From: an uncultured SAR324 cluster bacterium
GTDB lineage: Bacteria > SAR324 > NAC60-12
Assembly (NCBI GenBank): GCA_905182865.1
Contig: CAJJCY010000004.1
Span: 496,001 to 560,000 of the forward strand
Direction of reading: 5' to 3'
Length of the DNA: 64,000 nt
Positions 59,701-64,000 of this stretch are shown here, one piece after another (the stretch's first letter is position 1; every line of letters starts with the position of its first letter). The position numbers were made by a program, and so were the translations under genes. Below the pieces are notes generated by a model. That model worked only from the letters and a program-made list of their open reading frames with translations. It was not told the origin of the DNA and ran no database searches.

Positions 59701-60373
59701 CACCGGAATTAATAAGCGAACAGTCCGGAACCGTGTCCTCAGGCGTTTCTGTTTCAGACTGTAACCCAGTTGTATCATCTGTATTCTCCTCCAGGCTTTC
59801 CTCCAGGCTTTCCTCCAGGCTTTCCTCCAGGCTTTCCTCCAGGCTTTCCTCCAGGCTTTCCTCCAGGCTTTCCTCTGTATCCGGTGTTGAAGATGAAGCC
59901 GTACTATTCAGGCAGGAAATGTCTTGTTCATATTTTTCAACAACAGAGAAACAAACAGAGCCAATACCCATTTGATGAAAATACGATTTTCCTGCACATT
60001 CACCTGAAGCTTGTGGAATATCCAGCATACTCAAGACTTTTGTAATACCGGGAACTGTAGTTTCAATGTCTGATTTCAAGTGACCAAGCGTCACAATGAA
60101 TTCAAGCCCTATCGGCTTTTTTTCTGTATTGTGCAGAGCAATCACTACCACTTCTTCACTGCCAAATGCTTTTCTTGCATCAAGGAATTGCTGGTAGGCT
60201 CCTGAATCCCGCTCAATAAATGGTTCAACTGTGCTGTTGATGCGCAATCTCCCTGTTTCAGAATCAAACAAGCCGTCCCTTGCCTGAACAAAAAAGAAGG
60301 CACTCAGGACCAGAACTGCCAACAGGATTGTTTTGGGGAATTGATTTAAAGTAGTGAAAATACGGACAAACAT
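56765..60373 (-). CDS. RND/MMPL transporter fused to two cyclic-nucleotide-binding domains
   Basis: The 1202-residue protein has an HAE3/MMPL-type transporter body. It consists of an N-terminal helix, a periplasmic loop, helices including VVLLIAFRSIRAVIVPLSVV, a second loop, and a second helix set with ALGIGVDDTIHFLSHYN. From about residue 905 follow two cNMP-binding domains. The first has a complete phosphate cassette (FGEMGLFRKAERSANAEA, about 962-980). The second (IGEFSLCTGNADSAAQA, about 1135) lacks the Arg. The first periplasmic loop holds a LEES repeat. It is the third gene of an envelope module with a barrel protein and a LolA-like protein, probably for lipid or hydrophobic substrate movement to the outer membrane. 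Confidence 0.88.
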   Translation of the reverse strand: MFVRIFTTLNQFPKTILLAVLVLSAFFFVQARDGLFDSETGRLRINSTVEPFIERDSGAYQQFLDARKAFGSEEVVVIALHNTEKKPIGLEFIVTLGHLKSDIETTVPGITKVLSMLDIPQASGECAGKSYFHQMGIGSVCFSVVEKYEQDISCLNSTASSSTPDTEESLEESLEESLEESLEESLEESLEESLEENTDDTTGLQSETETPEDTVPDCSLINSGASSEKLRVEAETEINKIVSSLKNHPLFEGDVLSRNLSTAALIISFSPGSKPESDNTQTILKGLLSKYQKNSEVAKSLRIAYAGQPRQINKASRLIRQDMALILPLSLMLIVVVLLIAFRSIRAVIVPLSVVLFGILWTAGIIGLIGDQLNLVTMACAPIIVCVGSAYVIKFLNQYQIESLQIREAKESGVPQPTIPEVVYATLSSVTVPVTVTALTTVAGFIALVVSPIPAVQQLGLYSSVGIIFINLFTLTLAPALLHFFRLPDLAPTENNSGLLDRFLQVIVEWLRLYSKRLIWIWLTVAAFAALGMLDLSINSSTNTFPKDSQLVKDLKLIEDELSGTDTLRLLFRAGNESENQQDLSYNPLKTAKTIFGLKELQDWLFQVKDVTEIGNIEGLRIDKMHSPVDVLEHYRRGLDKLSDKEVVQFFDKTAENGPKFLSDAEDVMQVTLRMRSSGSTPFLELRDLLLQKVPELLPHLKFSYTGGSVLSSESANNIAQGQINSVFLALVIVFVILSILFLSWKMGVIALFPNVITILIFFGSLGWLNIPIGVTISVIAAIALGIGVDDTIHFLSHYNENAKKLRNKRKASLETLPIVARPMIFSTIALSAGFILFVQSEMESQVLFGAFTAFTLLVCLAIDMTYLPSVVMETGLITVWDYVGLKFDEQFIKGIDLFQNMTVREAKIASLMAYTKDLEKGTLLFTQGEIGDEMYVVLSGSISIFLDKNGKRTDLVRLKKGNTFGEMGLFRKAERSANAEASEKTRLLVVNRDCLEPLKKRNPKIAAKLFLNLAHRLQSSLKETDERLLTQKEFDLTSLEAKLNANENLEQTEISIEPAEFWEKLGKKWRRIIMSYCESHSIMSGKKITKFNAKIGDYLFITSGEVEIESKVSAKSETFSVGYCWTRKDFDLIGEFSLCTGNADSAAQAIARKDSTLLQITKTDLLSLTQEEPRISVQFIENLVCILSDQLAIANKRLQDQ
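59787..59875 (-). repeat. 12-bp tandem repeat in the transporter gene
   Basis: About seven perfect copies of a 12-bp unit (TCCTCCAGGCTT on the plus strand) encode SLEE repeats in a periplasmic loop of the transporter. As the unit is a multiple of three, copy-number change keeps the frame. Confidence 0.92.
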
Positions 60374-60380
60374 AGATAAA

Positions 60381-62381
60381 TTAGTATGCAGTAAATTTTT
60401 GGGTGTATGTCAAAAAAACTTGATTTGTTTCAATTTCATTTTTCATCATTTTTTGTTTTTCTGTTTTCAGACGGAAAAACTTTAGTTCCAGTTCCATGTT
60501 TTGTTTGTATTGCTCCCAGGTGAATAGTGAGGCAAAACCTTTTTGAACAAATGGCCATGTCTGATAATTCAGCAGTGTAATCCGCAGAGAGTTGTCAGGT
60601 GTTTTCAGGACGGCAACACCAGACACCTGATTTCGAATGACGTCCCTTGTTTTGGGAACAAGAACTGACTCGTTTTCATACAAAAAAATATGTGAGTTTT
60701 CCGGCACATCAATCGACTTACGATGTGAATATATCATCAGCCAGTAAAAATATGGGAAAGTCCTTTCAAACGAAGTAGCCAAGGCAAAATGAGGTGCCCT
60801 GACGGTTGAAAGGCGAATATTTTTCTCCTCTGTAATTTCAAAGGAATACAAGTTTCTTTTCTTAAAATAACCTGATTCCAATTTCCATACCATATCGCTC
60901 CATACTGCATCCAGCTCAAAAGTCAGGAAATCAGAACGAGTTTCTTTCTCATTGTAGTTACCCAACATTTTTTCAAAAGTACCCTGCAGTGAAGTTGACT
61001 CATTGTCTGCTTCCCCCTGATATTCAAGCTTAATATGCGGATTTGCATCGAACCAGTGAAAGAAGCCAAACCTTGTATCAAAAACATCACCTGTCCATTG
61101 ATATTGCAAACCAAAATAATCACGTAGAAATGACGCTTTGCTTTCCTCTTCATCTTTTTCTTTCTTTTCTACTCCTTCACGAAATTCTGTAAACCTCATG
61201 CCAAATGTTTGCTGCCGAGTTGGAGATACGTACATCGTAGCAGTGTGTGCTCCTTGAAACCAGTTGTATCGGATAGAAGGAATGGATTCTTTGGAGTCGT
61301 CAGGATCAAAAGTGTAAAGCCCCATGATGTTGTTCATATGAAGAACATCAATAACTTTATCTAAATCAACTTTCCCCAAATCAAAAATCTGTGTCCCATA
61401 ACGTATCTGATGATTGCCTGTGCGGTAATTTGAATATATTTCTCTTAAACTGGCAAAGCCGTCAAAAATACGCTTTTTATTCAACTCATAGTTTTGCGAA
61501 AAACTGACAGATAGACGGAAATAATTATACATCCGGGGAGATGTTTGTACCTTTACAGACTGCTCATAGCTAGAAACAAAACGGAGTTCTTTAATTTCGC
61601 TCAGCAACGGTTCCAATACTGACAGACCCTTAGTTTCAGTACCGCCTAACAAAGTTTTTACTTCGTGACTGAAGGAGATTTTTGGCTGATACTCTTCCTG
61701 TTCGGCCACTTGAATTTCGCTCTCCTGTATTTCAGATTCATCAATATTTGGAGTTTCTTCCTGTCCTAGCTGAGATGATTCTTCAGCAAGTGGGTCTTCG
61801 TCCATATCAAGATCCGAACCAGATTCGGCAAGTGGATCTTCTTCCAAACCAAGGTCTGTATCAGATTCGGCAAGTGGGATCTTCTTCCAAACCAAGATCT
61901 GGACAGATTCGGCAAGTGGATCTTCTTCCACACCAGTGTCTGGACTTGTTTCGGCAAGTGGATCTTCTTCCACACCAAGATCTGGACTTGTTTCGGCAAG
62001 TGGGTCTTCGTCCATATCAAGATCCGAACCAGATTCGGCAAGTGGGTCTTCGTCCATATCAAGATCCGAACCAGATTCGGCAAGTGGATCTTCTTCCAAA
62101 CCAAGGTCTGTATCAGATTCGGCAAGGGGATCTTCTTCCAAACCAAGGTCTGGACCAGATTCAGTAAAGGGATCTTCTTCCAAACTTTCTTGAAAATTCT
62201 TATCTGTGTTGTCCTGTGAATATGCAGATGGGACAGAAAAGATGAGGGAGATGAATAACAGGAAAGAAAACAAAAATAGGGACAAGTCCGGTTTTTTGGT
62301 CAAGTAGACAGTAAAAACTCCATCCGTAAAACCAGTTTGAAAAATTTCAGTCTGTGCTGAACAGTGATTCAGGATGCACAT
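60381..62381 (-). CDS. outer-membrane beta-barrel protein with acidic repeat domain
   Basis: A signal peptide (LFLFSFLLFISLIFSVPSAYS) is followed by a repeat domain of about 13-residue units (EEDPLAESGSDLD type). Then comes a beta-barrel region with HQIRYGTQIFDLGKVD, resembling DUF1302/alginate-export-like porins, ending in aromatic TAY. The nominal start at 62381 gives a 26-residue leader before the signal and overlaps the upstream gene by 35 bp. TTG 62303 directly before TKKPDLSLFLF is an alternative. It lies between LolA-like and transporter genes, suggesting it is the outer-membrane partner of the RND protein. Confidence 0.75.
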   Translation of the reverse strand: MCILNHCSAQTEIFQTGFTDGVFTVYLTKKPDLSLFLFSFLLFISLIFSVPSAYSQDNTDKNFQESLEEDPFTESGPDLGLEEDPLAESDTDLGLEEDPLAESGSDLDMDEDPLAESGSDLDMDEDPLAETSPDLGVEEDPLAETSPDTGVEEDPLAESVQILVWKKIPLAESDTDLGLEEDPLAESGSDLDMDEDPLAEESSQLGQEETPNIDESEIQESEIQVAEQEEYQPKISFSHEVKTLLGGTETKGLSVLEPLLSEIKELRFVSSYEQSVKVQTSPRMYNYFRLSVSFSQNYELNKKRIFDGFASLREIYSNYRTGNHQIRYGTQIFDLGKVDLDKVIDVLHMNNIMGLYTFDPDDSKESIPSIRYNWFQGAHTATMYVSPTRQQTFGMRFTEFREGVEKKEKDEEESKASFLRDYFGLQYQWTGDVFDTRFGFFHWFDANPHIKLEYQGEADNESTSLQGTFEKMLGNYNEKETRSDFLTFELDAVWSDMVWKLESGYFKKRNLYSFEITEEKNIRLSTVRAPHFALATSFERTFPYFYWLMIYSHRKSIDVPENSHIFLYENESVLVPKTRDVIRNQVSGVAVLKTPDNSLRITLLNYQTWPFVQKGFASLFTWEQYKQNMELELKFFRLKTEKQKMMKNEIETNQVFLTYTQKFTAY
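61780..62190 (-). repeat. ~39-bp tandem repeats encoding acidic units
   Basis: About ten near-identical 39-bp units (TCGGCAAGTGGATCTTCTTC core on the plus strand) encode acidic LAES/EEDP repeats. One unit (about 61880-61915) carries an extra G and then a missing C, so it is read in a different frame as VQILVWKKIPLAES, with the frame restored in the next unit. Confidence 0.9.
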
Positions 62382-63207
62382 TTTTGAGATCAGGATCGGC
62401 TGATAAATCGAGATACAATTTCAGCTTTCCATTCTTTTTTTGAATATGAGTCAGGGTTTCAAAAATGAATTTTTTTTCGTTTCCCTGTGTTGTACGGACA
62501 CGCATCACTGTTGAAATCCATTTTTCGCCAACCTTGGTATAATATTTAGGAAAAAACCGATAAACTTTTCGAAGGACTTTTTCAGCAAAAAAATTGACCA
62601 TGATAGGCACCTCCTTTTTCTTGTCATAATAACTCTGTACCTTGTCATATGCTTTGCCTTTTTCTCCGGATTCAACATTTATTAATGTTTCAATTTTGAA
62701 AAATTTTGGATTTTTCATTTTCGAACATTTTATATCCTTCGTGTCTCCTGCAGTAAAGGAAAAATCCGACGAATCAATATTTGTTCCGGGGAAAATAGTA
62801 CTCCCATCTGAAGGGAAACTGCGGCAACTTTCGTTGGAAACAATCCCGCAGCTTGAGCAGACAAATTGTCGTCCACCACGCTTGATAACACAACGTGGTG
62901 CATTGGGTCCTTTCTCAGCAAATATTCTCCGCTTGTTTCCAAGTTTTTGTATACGGAGTATTTCTTTTTGTGCTGCACGCTTACTTTTTGACCTGCATAC
63001 CTTACCCTCACAAACATCTAAAATTAGTCCCAAACTAACATTCTTCCTTAACAGTGGATTTGATTGATGTGATTCTTTCATGAATGATTTAATCTTTTCC
63101 GGAGTATTCAATTCCTTACAACTGACTGCACTTGTACTTGTTGGCAACCCGCAAAACAAAAAGAAAATAATTAAAATGCAATATTGTTTTATGTTCTTCA
63201 TAGTCAT
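62347..63207 (-). CDS. LolA-like outer-membrane lipoprotein-sorting protein
   Basis: From ATG 63207 the signal peptide (YCILIIFFLFCGLPTSTSA) is followed by a domain with repeated strands and KKKEVPIMVNFFAEKVLRKV, then KWISTVMRVRTTQGN, as in the LolA-like proteins encoded beside MMPL transporters. The longer open frame to 63288 adds an unlikely leader. It has several Cys pairs in the mid-region (CSSCGIVSNESC), unusual for the family. It is the first gene of the three-gene envelope module. Confidence 0.72.
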   Translation of the reverse strand: MTMKNIKQYCILIIFFLFCGLPTSTSAVSCKELNTPEKIKSFMKESHQSNPLLRKNVSLGLILDVCEGKVCRSKSKRAAQKEILRIQKLGNKRRIFAEKGPNAPRCVIKRGGRQFVCSSCGIVSNESCRSFPSDGSTIFPGTNIDSSDFSFTAGDTKDIKCSKMKNPKFFKIETLINVESGEKGKAYDKVQSYYDKKKEVPIMVNFFAEKVLRKVYRFFPKYYTKVGEKWISTVMRVRTTQGNEKKFIFETLTHIQKKNGKLKLYLDLSADPDLKNVHPESLFSTD

Positions 63208-63467
63208 TCTATTCCAAAAAGTAGCTTTACCTGCCTCTTCTAAGAGATTTGTTGATACTAACTGAATCCAATTTTGAGAACAAGTCAAAAAGACAAAATT
63301 TTATATTATGCTGTAAAATTTTAAGGAATTTGTTGCTTCTTTCACAGGCAAACAACTTGACTTAAAGCGTGTAATATTTGAATATAAGCGTTAATTATTT
63401 TTTTTGCATATTTAAAATTTACTGTTACCAAATATTCAGGACAGACGAAAGAGGAAGCTGAGAAAAA

Positions 63468-64000
63468 ATGTTAAAAGACCGCATTGAGGACAGCCTCACT
63501 TTTGATGATGTACTTCTCCTCCCGGGATATTCCAAAGTATTGCCTTCAGAAGTTTCAGTAAAAAGTAGAATCACCCAAACTCTTGAATGCAATATACCGT
63601 TAATCAGTGCAGCAATGGACACGGTTACAGAACACCAGACTGCAATCTGCATGGCTCAGGAAGGTGGAATTGGAATTATTCACAAAAACATGACTGCAGA
63701 AGATCAGGCGACTCAGGTGAGGATGGTCAAGCGTTCTGAAAGCGGTATGATTTCAGATCCTATAACTGTTGAACCAGAAGAGCCGTTGCAAAATGCGCTG
63801 GACTTAATGGAACAATACCGGATTTCCGGAGTTCCTGTCACTAAGGGTCGTGAACTTGTTGGTATTTTGACAAACCGCGATTTACGTTTTGAAACAAATT
63901 TTGAGCAACCAGTCTCAGCTTTGATGACTAAAGGACGAGAACGATTAATAACAGTAGCTGCCGGCATTGAAATGGAGGAAGCAAAACACCTGCTTCATAA
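63468..64000 (+). CDS. guaB: IMP dehydrogenase, N-terminal part (cut by window end)
   Basis: The frame from ATG 63468 (AGAGGAAGC upstream) runs off the window. It reads LTFDDVLLLPGYSKVLPSEV, then LISAAMDTVTEH and GGIGIIHKNM, followed by the first CBS domain (MISDPITVEPEEPLQNAL, ISGVPVTKGRELVGILTNRD). GuaB oxidises IMP to XMP, the committed step to GMP. No lesion is seen in the visible ~177 codons. Confidence 0.96.
   Translation, partial: MLKDRIEDSLTFDDVLLLPGYSKVLPSEVSVKSRITQTLECNIPLISAAMDTVTEHQTAICMAQEGGIGIIHKNMTAEDQATQVRMVKRSESGMISDPITVEPEEPLQNALDLMEQYRISGVPVTKGRELVGILTNRDLRFETNFEQPVSALMTKGRERLITVAAGIEMEEAKHLLH

Noticed and set aside
59655..60045. Plus-strand open frames with repeated GFPP or LSSR units, collagen-like in look
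   Set aside because: They are antisense shadows of the 12-bp SLEE repeat in the transporter gene, which is a complete 1202-codon frame with clear domains.
59787..62190. Regular repeats considered as a CRISPR array
   Set aside because: The units are contiguous coding repeats without unique spacers, and no cas genes are present.
61682..62193. Plus-strand frames with regular IRQVDLLP-like or SGSSS repeats
   Set aside because: These are shadows of the 39-bp acidic repeats of the minus-strand barrel protein; there is no start context or independent coding signal.

Overview
The window is AT-rich chromosomal DNA from a Gram-negative, flagellated, chemotactic bacterium. The evidence is an LpxH-like lipid A enzyme, LolB-like and LolA-like lipoprotein-handling proteins, outer-membrane barrels, FliM and CheA/B/R/W. 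The gene repertoire resembles marine deltaproteobacteria-type lineages such as SAR324. That placement is inference only; no rRNA is present.

Layout. (1) 0-17.4 kb is mostly housekeeping: amidase, pntAB transhydrogenase, RNase II-type nuclease, fliM, gltA, argF, a 33-residue membrane protein coupled to a LolB-like lipoprotein, an LpxH-like phosphatase, proC, purA (interrupted by a piece of an aminotransferase gene), murF (frameshifted), mrp and tRNA-Lys. (2) 17.4-21.3 kb is a degraded accessory stretch: a broken metallo-beta-lactamase-fold gene, a frameshifted secreted protein, a small lipoprotein and one copy of a dispersed repeat. (3) 21.3-36 kb is a chemotaxis locus with three receptor genes that share almost identical signalling domains, an extra truncated cheR, cheR, a STAS remnant, a receiver-cyclase, cheA, cheW and cheB. 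About half of these are frameshifted. (4) 36-39.2 kb holds a glutathionyl-hydroquinone reductase, a decayed PAS-cyclase and an HCCA-isomerase-like protein. (5) 39.2-49.8 kb is an accessory island punctuated by three tRNA-Arg(UCU) pieces. They fit site-specific insertion into the anticodon region of a tRNA gene. Within it, same-strand genes are separated by a roughly 100-bp repeat. The island carries the most unusual gene of the window, a dual-CDGSH/ferredoxin/class III cyclase/Rieske fusion. (6) 49.8-64 kb holds a P-loop kinase, yicC, a disrupted htpG, GNAT, a ParA/MinD-type ATPase, acylphosphatase, a CheY-like protein with Glu at the phosphoacceptor site, a three-gene envelope module (LolA-like, outer-membrane barrel, RND/MMPL transporter fused to cyclic-nucleotide-binding domains) and the start of guaB.

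Two themes join the genes. First, cyclic-nucleotide signalling recurs: three class III cyclase genes plus a transporter with two cNMP-binding domains. Second, single-base indels, often in homopolymer runs, break about 20 of roughly 60 genes, including normally essential ones (murF, purA) and htpG. Whether this is genuine decay or sequence error cannot be decided from the sequence alone, and it limits confidence in every 'pseudogene' call.
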